From a virus, in the IMG/VR virus record IMGVR_UViG_3300020450_000069, positions 1-29,450 of that record: 29,450 nt of DNA. One strand, written 5' to 3'. Made by a program: the position numbers and the translations under genes. The notes beneath the pieces were generated by a model, which did no database searches, had not been told where the DNA came from, and saw only the letters and a program-made list of their open reading frames with translations. Positions within the stretch are counted from its first letter, which is position 1. Each line of letters opens with the position of its first letter. Positions 21,820 to 29,450 of this stretch are shown in pieces.

Positions 21820-24308
21820 ATTTTTACACAAGTGTAGAGCAAGCAGGCAACCGTCTACTTGTACGTGGTTATGATAATGGCAATCGTTACAGCGTCAGGG
21901 TTCCTTTCAACCCTACGCTGTTTTTGCCTAGCAAAAATTATTCGGAATGGCATACACTTGAGGGTGATTGTGTAGAACCACATAAGTTTGGTTCTATTCA
22001 AGAAGCTCGTGAATTTATTAAACAATACAAAGAAATTCCTGACTTTGAAATACATGGCAACTCTCGTTTCTTATATCAATACATTGCAGAACAACATCCA
22101 GAAAATCAAATTAAATTTGACAGCAGTAAGATCCGTATATTCAACATTGACATTGAAACCGCAGCAGAAAATGGGTTTCCCGATGTTGAATCTGCCGATC
22201 AGGAAATCCTTGCTATCTCAATCAAAGATAGTTTCACTGGTAGAGTTACTGTGTTCGGAGCAAGACCATACGATAACAAAGACTCCATGGTGGACTACAT
22301 GCATTTCAGATCAGAAGAAAGCATGTTGGGAGCATTCCTTGAATACTGGCAAGCAAACTTTCCAGATGTAATTACAGGATGGAATGTGCAGTTGTTTGAT
22401 ATGCCATACATCTGCAATCGTGTCAATCGTATACTTGGTGAGAAGTTTATAAAGTTATTATCACCATGGAAACTTGTATCACAACGTGAGATATACATCA
22501 AAGGTCGTAAACAATTTGCTGTTGATACTCTAGGTATTTCTACTCTTGATTATCTTGAACTGTATAAGAAGTTTACCTATACAAATCAGGAATCATATCG
22601 TCTTGATCATATTTGTAATGTAGAACTTGGTGAGAAAAAACTTGATCACTCGGAATATGACACATTCAAAGAGTTCTATGAGAATGATTGGCAAAAGTTT
22701 ATTGATTATAATATTCATGACGTTCGTCTAGTTGATAAACTAGATGATAAAATGAAACTGATTGAACTAGCTTATACTATGGCATATGATGCCAAGGTAA
22801 ACTATGAAGATGTGTTTAGTCAGGTTCGTATGTGGGACAATTACATCTACAACGAATTAAATAAACGTAAGATTGCAATTCCTCCTAAGAAAGAGAGTGC
22901 AACTAAAACTGAAAAATATGCAGGTGCTTATGTTAAAGAACCGATTGCTGGATTCTATGATTGGGTGGTCTCTTTTGATCTTAACAGTCTGTATCCTCAT
23001 CTCATTATGCAGTACAATATTTCCCCAGAAACGTTACAAGACACCAGACATTCAGAAGTTACAGTTGATAAAATCCTTGAAAAGCAAGTAGATATTGATG
23101 GCAAATTTTCTGTCTGTGCTAATGGAGCACAGTATTGTAAAGATAAACATGGGTTTCTTCCTGAGATGATGCAGAAGATGTATGACAGTCGTGTCATCTT
23201 CAAGAAGAAAATGATCAAGGCAAAGCAACAGTATGAAAAAACTCCTACTGTTGAACTGATGAAAGAAATTGCTCGCTGTAATAATATACAGATGGCAAAG
23301 AAGATCTCTCTCAACTCTGCCTATGGTGCTATCGGTAATGAACATTTCCGATACTATCGTTTAGCAAATGCAGAAGCTATTACATTATCAGGTCAGGTAT
23401 CAATCAGATGGATTGAGAACCGTATGAACCAATACCTAAATAAATTGCTCTCCACAGAAAAGGAGGATTATGTCATTGCATCTGACACTGACTCAATCTA
23501 TCTTAATCTCGGACCTCTTGTTACTAAATTTTTTGCTAATAAGTCTAGCGATAAAGGTGCAGTTGTTTCCATACTTGACAAGATCTGTCAGGAGAAACTG
23601 GAACCTTTTATTGAACGTTCGTATCAAGAACTTGCGTCGTATGTTTCAGCGTATGATCAAAAGATGAGCATGAAGCGAGAGAACATCGCTGATCGTGGTA
23701 TCTGGACTGCAAAGAAAAGATACATTCTCAACGTTTGGGATAGTGAGGGAGTTAGGTATAAAGAACCCAAGATGAAAATCATGGGATTGGAAACTGCAAG
23801 GAGTTCTACTCCTGCTTATTTTAGAGATAAATTGTATGCAGCGTTTAAGATTATTATCGGCAAAACAAATGATGAACTTATCACTTTCATTAATGGAGTC
23901 AGAACAGAAACCAGAGAAAGACCCTATGAGGAAGTCGCCTTTCCCAGAGGAGTTAACAACCTTGCCAAGTACCGTCACCCTAAGGAGATCTATCAAAAAG
24001 GAACTCCCATCCACGTAAGGGGTGCACTACTTTACAATTACTACGTAAAGCACTATAATGTAGAAAACAAACATGCTCTCATCCAAGAGGGTGAGAAGAT
24101 CAAATTCATGTATCTTAAAACACCAAACCCAATACATGAGAATGCTATTAGCTTCTTTGGTGAATTACCAAAAGAGTTTGGTATTGAGAAATATGTGGAT
24201 TACCAAACACAGTTTGAGAAATCATTTCTTGAACCACTGAAGAACGTGCTACAATGTATTGGTTGGACACACGAAAAGACTATTTCAATTAGTAATTTTT
24301 TTGAATGA
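21816..24308 (+). CDS. gp43: DNA polymerase gp43 (family B)
   Basis: gp43 is the replicative polymerase with 3'-5' proofreading. It has 830 residues (T4: 898). Exonuclease motifs are Exo I N-I-D-I-E (D112, E114), Exo II W-N-V-Q-L-F-D, and Exo III Y-N-I-H-D. Polymerase motifs follow: A D-L-N-S-L-Y-P, B K-K-I-S-L-N-S-A-Y-G, C S-D-T-D-S, and the K-K-R-Y motif. All catalytic residues are present and the gene is one intact frame, without the intein, intron or split seen in some relatives. The start overlaps the upstream gene as ATGA. Confidence 0.98.
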   Translation: MNFYTSVEQAGNRLLVRGYDNGNRYSVRVPFNPTLFLPSKNYSEWHTLEGDCVEPHKFGSIQEAREFIKQYKEIPDFEIHGNSRFLYQYIAEQHPENQIKFDSSKIRIFNIDIETAAENGFPDVESADQEILAISIKDSFTGRVTVFGARPYDNKDSMVDYMHFRSEESMLGAFLEYWQANFPDVITGWNVQLFDMPYICNRVNRILGEKFIKLLSPWKLVSQREIYIKGRKQFAVDTLGISTLDYLELYKKFTYTNQESYRLDHICNVELGEKKLDHSEYDTFKEFYENDWQKFIDYNIHDVRLVDKLDDKMKLIELAYTMAYDAKVNYEDVFSQVRMWDNYIYNELNKRKIAIPPKKESATKTEKYAGAYVKEPIAGFYDWVVSFDLNSLYPHLIMQYNISPETLQDTRHSEVTVDKILEKQVDIDGKFSVCANGAQYCKDKHGFLPEMMQKMYDSRVIFKKKMIKAKQQYEKTPTVELMKEIARCNNIQMAKKISLNSAYGAIGNEHFRYYRLANAEAITLSGQVSIRWIENRMNQYLNKLLSTEKEDYVIASDTDSIYLNLGPLVTKFFANKSSDKGAVVSILDKICQEKLEPFIERSYQELASYVSAYDQKMSMKRENIADRGIWTAKKRYILNVWDSEGVRYKEPKMKIMGLETARSSTPAYFRDKLYAAFKIIIGKTNDELITFINGVRTETRERPYEEVAFPRGVNNLAKYRHPKEIYQKGTPIHVRGALLYNYYVKHYNVENKHALIQEGEKIKFMYLKTPNPIHENAISFFGELPKEFGIEKYVDYQTQFEKSFLEPLKNVLQCIGWTHEKTISISNFFE

Positions 24309-24336
24309 TTATGTACAATTTTATGAGGATTAATTA

Positions 24337-25353
24337 ATGGGATTTCTTGATACCGTTATTAAAGATAGTGGAAATGAATTTGCTGGTTTAGTTAGTGAAG
24401 GAGTTGCAGCTGGTGACATTACTAATTACGTTGACACTGGTAGTTATATTTTTAATGCTTTGATTAGTGGTTCTTTGTATGGAGGTCTTCCTGCTAACAA
24501 AGTTACCGCACTCGCAGGAGAGAGTAGCACAGGTAAAACTTTCTTTGCTCTGAGTGTTGTTCGTAATTTCTTAGAAGCAAATCCTACTGGTGGTGTTATC
24601 TATTTTGAGACTGAATCTGCAATATCAAAACAGATGATTGAATCTCGTGGCATAGATTCTAAACGCATGGTATTGTTTCCCGTAGCAACCATTGAGGAGT
24701 TTAGAACACAAGCATGTAGAATTCTTGACAAGTATCTTAAAGAGGATAAAGATAAACGTGAACCCATGATGTTTGTACTTGACAGTCTTGGCATGTTATC
24801 TACCAGTAAAGAGATGGAAGATATTGCCAATGATAAACAGGTTCGTGACATGACTAAATCACAACTTATTAAAGGTGCGTTTCGTGTTCTTACGTTGAAA
24901 TTAGGACAAGCACAGGTTCCTATGATTGTTACAAACCATACATATGATGTAATAGGGTCGTATATGCCTACCAAAGAAATGGGTGGTGGCACTGGTCTTA
25001 AGTATGCAGCATCTACAATTATAATGCTTACTAAGAGTAAGGAACGTGATAGCAATAAGGATGTCGTAGGAAATATTATTAAATGCGAAGCTAAGAAATC
25101 TAGGTTAACACAGGAGGGTTCTAAAGTTGCAACACGTTTATTTTTTGACGAACGCGGATTGGATAAGTATTACGGATTACTGGAATTGGGTGAACAATAT
25201 GGGATCTTCAAACGTAAAGGTAACAGGGTTGTTGTTGGCGAATCTTCCGTTTATCCTTCTGCTATTCTTGCCAATCCTAGCAAATATTTCACAGAAGAAG
25301 TGATGCAAAAACTAGAGGAGGCAGCTAATAAGGAATTTAGTTATGGTGGTTGA
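24337..25353 (+). CDS. uvsX: Recombinase UvsX (RecA-like)
   Basis: UvsX forms filaments on single-stranded DNA and promotes strand exchange for recombination-dependent replication. It has 338 residues (T4: 391). Walker A is G-E-S-S-T-G-K-T (about residues 61-68) and Walker B is M-F-V-L-D-S-L-G, followed by a RecA-type L1/L2 region with [13 protein letters not shown] ribosome binding site precedes the ATG by 8-9 bases, in a 28-base gap after gp43. The stop overlaps the methyltransferase start. Confidence 0.96.
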   Translation: MGFLDTVIKDSGNEFAGLVSEGVAAGDITNYVDTGSYIFNALISGSLYGGLPANKVTALAGESSTGKTFFALSVVRNFLEANPTGGVIYFETESAISKQMIESRGIDSKRMVLFPVATIEEFRTQACRILDKYLKEDKDKREPMMFVLDSLGMLSTSKEMEDIANDKQVRDMTKSQLIKGAFRVLTLKLGQAQVPMIVTNHTYDVIGSYMPTKEMGGGTGLKYAASTIIMLTKSKERDSNKDVVGNIIKCEAKKSRLTQEGSKVATRLFFDERGLDKYYGLLELGEQYGIFKRKGNRVVVGESSVYPSAILANPSKYFTEEVMQKLEEAANKEFSYGG

Positions 25354-26437
25354 TACAGTTTTATTCGGCGATTGTCGTGAGACTCTGAAGGAGTTTGATG
25401 GTGAGGTGCGAACATGTGTCACATCACCTCCTTACTATGGTCTTAGAGATTACGGAACTGCTACTTGGATAGGAGGAGATCCTAACTGCGATCATAAGAG
25501 AAAAGGTAAACAAGGTTCAAACTGTATTACAGGACATAAGAACCATGATATAATGGGTGGTGTTGGAGATTACATATACAAAAGTGTATGTCCAAAATGT
25601 GGTGCAGTGAGGCAAGATAGTCAGATTGGATTAGAGGAAACACCAGAAGAATATATACAAAATCTTGTATCAGTTTTTAGGTCTGTGCGTGACGTGTTAT
25701 CTGACGATGGCACATTGTGGGTAAATATAGGAGATAGTTATTATAACTATAGACCTGGCAAAGGTCAGGCATTACCTAAACAAACGGTAAGTAAAACTAA
25801 ACAAGATTTACCTGATGAGTGTGCTAAGAGAGGTAACAAACTAGAAGGTCTCAAAGAAAAAGACCTCATTGGTATACCATGGATGTTAGCATTTGCACTA
25901 CGTGCTGACGGTTGGTATCTTAGACAAGATATCATATGGCATAAACCAAACCCTATGCCAGAAAGTGTTAAGGATAGGTGTACCAAAGCACATGAGTACA
26001 TATTTTTGTTTAGTAAGAATAGGACATACTACTATGATAACGAAGCCATCAAAGAACCAGTTAAAAAAGATTGGGGTACTAGGAATCGTACTAAAGGGAA
26101 GTATCATAATGCTGGCACTGGTCTATCCCCTCATACAGGGTTGACTAAAAGTTATACGACAAAAAATAAAAGATCTGTTTGGACTGTAACAAATAAACCA
26201 TATAAAGGAGCACACTTTGCTTGTTATCCACCAGATCTTATTGAACCTTGTATCAAGGCAGGAAGTGAGGAAGGTGATATTGTCTTAGATCCTTTTATGG
26301 GATCTGGAACAACAGCAGTTGTTGCAAAATCTTTAGGAAGACATTATATTGGGTGTGAATTAAATGAAGATTATGGTAAACTACAGAAGAAAAGATTAAG
26401 TGAGAAATCATTTGCGAGGTTAAAACTAGATGACTGA
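25343..26437 (+). CDS. Beta-class DNA methyltransferase (N4-cytosine or N6-adenine) with zinc-ribbon-like insert
   Basis: This is a SAM-dependent DNA methyltransferase of 364 residues. The catalytic motif T-S-P-P-Y (27-31) is N-terminal and SAM motif [10 protein letters not shown] (316-324) is C-terminal, which is the beta-class order. S-P-P-Y occurs in both N4-cytosine and N6-adenine enzymes, so the base cannot be fixed. An insert at residues about 41-90 carries C-D-H (49-51) and C-P-K-C (83-86), a likely zinc site known in relatives of this family. No restriction endonuclease gene is adjacent. It overlaps uvsX by 11 bases and gp41 by 8, so it is embedded in the core replication operon. Confidence 0.9.
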   Translation: MVVDTVLFGDCRETLKEFDGEVRTCVTSPPYYGLRDYGTATWIGGDPNCDHKRKGKQGSNCITGHKNHDIMGGVGDYIYKSVCPKCGAVRQDSQIGLEETPEEYIQNLVSVFRSVRDVLSDDGTLWVNIGDSYYNYRPGKGQALPKQTVSKTKQDLPDECAKRGNKLEGLKEKDLIGIPWMLAFALRADGWYLRQDIIWHKPNPMPESVKDRCTKAHEYIFLFSKNRTYYYDNEAIKEPVKKDWGTRNRTKGKYHNAGTGLSPHTGLTKSYTTKNKRSVWTVTNKPYKGAHFACYPPDLIEPCIKAGSEEGDIVLDPFMGSGTTAVVAKSLGRHYIGCELNEDYGKLQKKRLSEKSFARLKLDD

Positions 26438-27815
26438 ACGTATAGAGCAATCCATCTTAAGAAACCTCCTACATAACGAGGAGTATTATCGTAAAGTAAT
26501 ACCATTTCTTAAAGCAGAATATTACGAAAGCTTACATGAAAGGATTATTTACGAAGAAATTGCTGACTTTGCTTCTAAGTATGACAAAGTTCCTACTAAA
26601 GAAGTATTGTCAATTAACATCCAAAATCGCACAGATCTTACTGATGAATCTTTTAAGGATTCATTATTTGCAGTGCGAGAATTATCCGATGATTGGGTAG
26701 ATTACGATTGGTTACTTGACGCCACAGAAAAATGGTGTAAAGACCGAGCGATATATCTTGCTCTTATGCAATCAATTAAGATTGCTGACGGAGGTGACAA
26801 GAAAATGTCGCGAGATGCAATACCATCTATTCTTCAAGAAGCTCTATCAGTCTCTTTTGATGAACACATCGGACACGATTACATTGAACAAGCAACAGAC
26901 AGGTATGAATTCTACCATCGGAAAGAAGAAAAGATCCCCTTTGATCTTGAGAAGTTTAACTTCATTACCAAAGGTGGTCTCCCTAATAAGACTCTCAACA
27001 TCGCTCTTGCTGGTACAGGCGTCGGGAAGTCTCTATTCATGTGCCACATGGCTGGTTCCGCACTCACTCAGGGGTACAACGTTCTCTACATTACATGTGA
27101 AATGGCAGAGGAGAAAATTGCTGAGCGAATTGACGCAAACTTATTAAATGTAAATGTTAAAGATATTGTAGAATTACCAGAAGTTTTATTCTCTAGTAAA
27201 GTTAATGAGATCTCTAAAAAAACTAGAGGAAAACTTATTATCAAAGAATATCCTACTGCATCAGCACATGCAGGACATTTTAGAGCACTCTTAAGTGATC
27301 TTAGATTGAAAAAAGATTTCAAACCAGATCTCATATTTGTTGATTACTTAAACATATGTGCATCTGTTAGGTACAAAGGTGCTATAGTAAACTCATACAC
27401 ATATGTTAAAGCAATCGCAGAGGAACTTCGTGGTCTCGCAGTTGAGACAAATGTTCCAATCGTATCCGCTACTCAAACTACTCGTGCGGGTTTTGGGAAT
27501 AGTGATCCTGATCTCACTGACACAAGTGAGTCTTTCGGTCTCCCTGCAACTGCTGACTTTATGTTTGCTCTTATTTCTACCGAAGAACTAGAATCACAGG
27601 GTCGCATCTTAGTCAAACAACTTAAAAACAGGTACAACGACCCGACTTCCTCAAGAAAATTCATGGTGGGAATTGACAGATCCAAAATGAAGTTGTATGA
27701 TGTTGCAGAGGACTCATCTGCTATTAGCATAGAGGACGAAGAGGTAGGAGAAACCTTACAACAATTCTCACAAACACAAAATCGTTTATCAAAATTCGCA
27801 GAGTGGAACGTATGA
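26430..27815 (+). CDS. gp41: Replicative DNA helicase gp41 (DnaB-like)
   Basis: gp41 is the hexameric 5'-3' helicase of the replication fork. It has 461 residues (T4: 475). A helical N-terminal domain is followed by a RecA-like core with Walker A A-G-T-G-V-G-K-S, Walker B L-I-F-V-D-Y-L-N, and motif region S-A-T-Q-T-T-R and K-N-R-Y-N-D. The start overlaps the methyltransferase; the stop overlaps mazG as ATGA. Confidence 0.96.
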   Translation: MTERIEQSILRNLLHNEEYYRKVIPFLKAEYYESLHERIIYEEIADFASKYDKVPTKEVLSINIQNRTDLTDESFKDSLFAVRELSDDWVDYDWLLDATEKWCKDRAIYLALMQSIKIADGGDKKMSRDAIPSILQEALSVSFDEHIGHDYIEQATDRYEFYHRKEEKIPFDLEKFNFITKGGLPNKTLNIALAGTGVGKSLFMCHMAGSALTQGYNVLYITCEMAEEKIAERIDANLLNVNVKDIVELPEVLFSSKVNEISKKTRGKLIIKEYPTASAHAGHFRALLSDLRLKKDFKPDLIFVDYLNICASVRYKGAIVNSYTYVKAIAEELRGLAVETNVPIVSATQTTRAGFGNSDPDLTDTSESFGLPATADFMFALISTEELESQGRILVKQLKNRYNDPTSSRKFMVGIDRSKMKLYDVAEDSSAISIEDEEVGETLQQFSQTQNRLSKFAEWNV

Positions 27816-28216
27816 CCATAGATTTTAAAAGATATGAAGAATTTGTATCAGCAGTTACTTCAGAAGCTTCAACAAATTTTGTTGACTTTGCTGATCGCAT
27901 TGGCGAGCTTGATCGTGAGGGTGCCAATATTGAGCGGCTCCTTACTGCTGGCGTTGGAATTAACGCAGAGGGTGGTGAATTTCTGGAGATCATTAAGAAA
28001 ATGGTATTCCAAGGAAAACCATGGAATGAAGACAACCGTGATCATCTCATCATTGAGTTGGGCGATCTTCTGTGGTATGTTGCTCAAGCAACAATGGCAT
28101 TGGACGTCTCATTTGATGAAGTCATAGAAACAAACATCAAAAAATTAGAAAAAAGATATCCCTCTGGATCATTTGATATTTACAAATCAGAAAACAGAAG
28201 AGTAGGAGATAGGTAA
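27812..28216 (+). CDS. mazG: MazG-like nucleotide pyrophosphohydrolase
   Basis: MazG enzymes hydrolyse nucleoside triphosphates. Cyanophage MazG was proposed to lower host (p)ppGpp, but biochemical work points to a preference for dGTP/dCTP, so its role may be nucleotide recycling. The 134 residues show the all-helical motif E-G-G-E-F-L-E-I-I-K-K (E-x-x-E type), then E-L-G-D-L-L-W-Y (E-x-x-D), which together bind Mg2+. The ATG at 27812 overlaps the gp41 stop; an upstream in-frame GTG at 27803 is less likely. Confidence 0.9.
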   Translation: MTIDFKRYEEFVSAVTSEASTNFVDFADRIGELDREGANIERLLTAGVGINAEGGEFLEIIKKMVFQGKPWNEDNRDHLIIELGDLLWYVAQATMALDVSFDEVIETNIKKLEKRYPSGSFDIYKSENRRVGDR

Positions 28217-28371
28217 TGAGTGGGGATATAGGATTAAACCATGAACCAGTGATATTTTATAGTAAAGAAATGACTATGGCAAAATTAATTTTATTAAGTC
28301 ATAAAGGTATTCCATTTCATCTTTATAAGAATACCATGGAGAAATTAAACAATAAAAAAGGAGATCATTAA
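28216..28371 (+). CDS. Small hypothetical protein (51 aa)
   Basis: The frame starts at a TAATG overlap with the mazG stop and ends at a TAATG overlap with the next gene. P-V-I-F-Y-S-K and A-K-L-I-L-L-S-H-K-G-I-P-F resemble the first strands of a thioredoxin/glutaredoxin-like fold, but no Cys pair is present. No function assigned. Confidence 0.55.
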   Translation: MSGDIGLNHEPVIFYSKEMTMAKLILLSHKGIPFHLYKNTMEKLNNKKGDH

Positions 28372-28595
28372 TGTCTTGTGATTTAAGAAAACAAACTTTG
28401 ACAGCTATACGTGATGCTGCTCAAGGTAATATCAGTAAAGCAAAAGTAACAGTTGAAGTTTATCTACATAACCCTGTTGGTATTGGTGAACATCCTGATA
28501 TTATTGGTGCAATTCAAGAACAACTTGATATAATTGCACATGCAGAAGAGCAAATATCTATAGTTGATAAGTATTTTTCAGATCCTCATCATTAA
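28371..28595 (+). CDS. Small hypothetical protein (74 aa)
   Basis: This is a helical protein with L-R-K-Q-T-L-T-A-I-R-D-A-A, V-E-V-Y-L-H-N-P-V-G-I-G-E-H-P-D-I and a final Y-F. Similar short proteins occur after mazG in cyanomyoviruses, without a known function. A good GGAG ribosome binding site lies 7-8 bases before the ATG. It is the last gene of the gp43-mazG run. Confidence 0.65.
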   Translation: MSCDLRKQTLTAIRDAAQGNISKAKVTVEVYLHNPVGIGEHPDIIGAIQEQLDIIAHAEEQISIVDKYFSDPHH

Positions 28596-28596
28596 T

Positions 28597-28632
28597 AACC
28601 TCTCTCTAAATAGTTAGACGCGAGGTTTTCTT
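28597..28632 (+). other. Possible terminator and promoter region before the last gene
   Basis: AACCTC (28597-28602) pairs with GAGGTT (28622-28627) around a 19-base loop, followed by TTCTT, which is a weak terminator candidate. Inside the loop, TCTAAATA (28605-28612) is one base from the NATAAATA late element. Either reading is weak, but the 37-base gap is the only break between this gene cluster and the next gene. Confidence 0.35.
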
Positions 28633-29450
28633 ATGGCATATAATCTTATACCATCTACTTTTTCAGAGGCGGGATCCTCTGTAAAACATATGGACAAAGT
28701 TGTAGCAGCAGAGGGATTGAGATTATGGAATTACCTTGTCAGCACATATGGTATGCCAAATCCTCTTGCGTTTGATGGTAAAAATAAAAAACAGGTAAAG
28801 ATATCTAGAGCTTTACAAACAGAATTTACAAAAGCAGAGATAAAGAAGAAGTTAAAGATAACTGCATTGAAAGTTGATTTTGGTGATGGAAGTAGAGGAA
28901 ATAGAGGATCAGGTAACCAAGGAAATTTATTTGAACAACAATTAGAGGCAGGTATCAACGATTGGATTGAGACTAGTGAACTTACTAATAACAAATATAA
29001 AGATTTTATTTACGGTTTGGTAAAACATTATCACTTAGAAGATTGTATTGCAGTTAGAGTTATTGCAGAGGGTGGTGAGAATAAGAAAAGACCTATGCAA
29101 CTTGTAAATGGACATTGGAAAATTGGAACAGCATCTATGTCAACTGGATATGAAATTGGTTCTACCATTACTGACTTAACATTAGAAAGTAAGTGTAAAG
29201 GCAAACCACTTCATAAGTATTATTTGTCATTAAAAACTAGTGGCACAACCAACCTATCTAATCTAGGTCTTAAGACAAATGTTTTTCCTGTTGATCAAAT
29301 AAAAGCAGGAAAGATTACTACTAGAGATGGCATTGCATTAATGAAAACGTTTGGATTGGATGAGGAAACATTCTGTGCAACATTTAATCAATTTCAATCA
29401 GGAAATAAAAGTTTTAAAGTATTAGACAATTCTCCAAGTTATAATAAACC
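28633..29450 (+). CDS. Incomplete gene, possible PD-(D/E)XK-type nuclease (272 aa visible)
   Basis: The frame opens at ATG 28633 and continues past the window edge, so the C-terminus is missing. I do not recognise a named family with certainty. The layout suggests a restriction-endonuclease-like core: a helix with N-L-F-E-Q-Q-L-E-A-G (E101), then I-T-D-L-T-L-E-S (D181), and a strand Y-Y-L-S-L-K-T (K201), with G-T-T-N-L-S-N-L-G-L-K after it. The D/E position before the lysine is Ser. A Gly/Arg/Asn-rich loop (residues about 84-98) precedes the helix. Alternatives include a structural or DNA-binding protein. Lack of overlap with the upstream gene suggests a separate transcription unit. Confidence 0.6.
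   Translation, partial: MAYNLIPSTFSEAGSSVKHMDKVVAAEGLRLWNYLVSTYGMPNPLAFDGKNKKQVKISRALQTEFTKAEIKKKLKITALKVDFGDGSRGNRGSGNQGNLFEQQLEAGINDWIETSELTNNKYKDFIYGLVKHYHLEDCIAVRVIAEGGENKKRPMQLVNGHWKIGTASMSTGYEIGSTITDLTLESKCKGKPLHKYYLSLKTSGTTNLSNLGLKTNVFPVDQIKAGKITTRDGIALMKTFGLDEETFCATFNQFQSGNKSFKVLDNSPSYNK

Noticed and set aside
21816-24308. Possible intein or split in DNA polymerase gp43
   Set aside because: All exonuclease and polymerase motifs lie in one frame at normal spacing, and total length is within the family range.
24600-25055. Minus-strand open frame opposite uvsX
   Set aside because: It lies fully within uvsX and has no ribosome binding site or recognisable protein pattern.
1-29450. Search by eye for tRNA genes, CRISPR arrays, integrase, insertion sequences and direct-repeat attachment sites
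   Set aside because: None was found; the window is filled by overlapping genes on one strand.

Overview
The window is a dense, almost entirely plus-strand stretch of an AT-rich T4-like myovirus genome. Gene order and gene content point to a marine cyanophage (Synechococcus/Prochlorococcus myovirus type). The T4 core genes run in the order 21-22-23-3-uvsY-uvsW-55-47-46-45-44-62-regA-43-uvsX-41. Between them sit genes typical of cyanomyoviruses: cobS, a CobT-like partner, speD, hsp20, mazG and a PsbN-like membrane protein. No photosystem reaction-centre gene, tRNA, integrase or insertion sequence is visible, so the host assignment is an inference from gene content.

Region 1 (1-5104) holds the end of the head module and the start of recombination. 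It contains the C-terminal part of the prohead protease gp21, the scaffold gp22 behind a T4-type late promoter, and the major capsid protein gp23. Two tandem hairpins, the second a textbook terminator, follow gp23. Four small accessory proteins come next, two of them with a membrane segment, then the tail completion protein gp3 behind a second late-promoter-like octamer, and uvsY. Region 2 (5101-11629) holds uvsW, a small Sm-like-fold candidate, the late sigma factor gp55, a run of very small overlapping genes, and gp47/gp46 (the SbcCD-like nuclease) with a small gene between them.

Region 3 (11640-15068) is a MoxR/VWA-type pair. The first gene encodes a 735-residue CobT-like VWA protein with an N-terminal HExxH zincin-like motif. 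The second encodes a CobS-like AAA+ ATPase that has its own sigma70-like promoter, and a hairpin overlaps that promoter. Region 4 (15043-20304) is the clamp and clamp-loader operon: gp45, gp44, gp62 and regA, interleaved with a DUF3310-like protein, a protein of unknown function, speD, a PsbN-like protein, a Dam methylase and small membrane proteins. Region 5 (20325-28595) starts at a sigma70-like promoter with hsp20 and its terminator. It continues with three tandem small beta-rich proteins that appear to be paralogues of each other and of the one after uvsW, then DNA polymerase gp43, recombinase uvsX, a beta-class DNA methyltransferase, helicase gp41, mazG and two small genes. Region 6 (28633 to the end) is an incomplete gene with a possible PD-(D/E)XK nuclease core.

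Functionally the window joins the late switch (gp55, late promoters) to the replisome (gp41, 43, 44, 45, 62), recombination-dependent replication (uvsX, uvsY, uvsW, gp46/47), DNA modification (two different methyltransferases), nucleotide-pool or alarmone control (mazG), and host-metabolism or chaperone genes (speD, cobS/cobT-like, hsp20). Most genes overlap their neighbour by 1-26 bases (often ATGA or TAATG), so translational coupling is the rule. Only a few breaks (about 3083-3180, 6975-7092, 11630-11671, 13880-13964, 20305-20412, 20815-20878, 28596-28632) leave room for promoters and terminators. No gene-free stretch exceeds about 120 bases.
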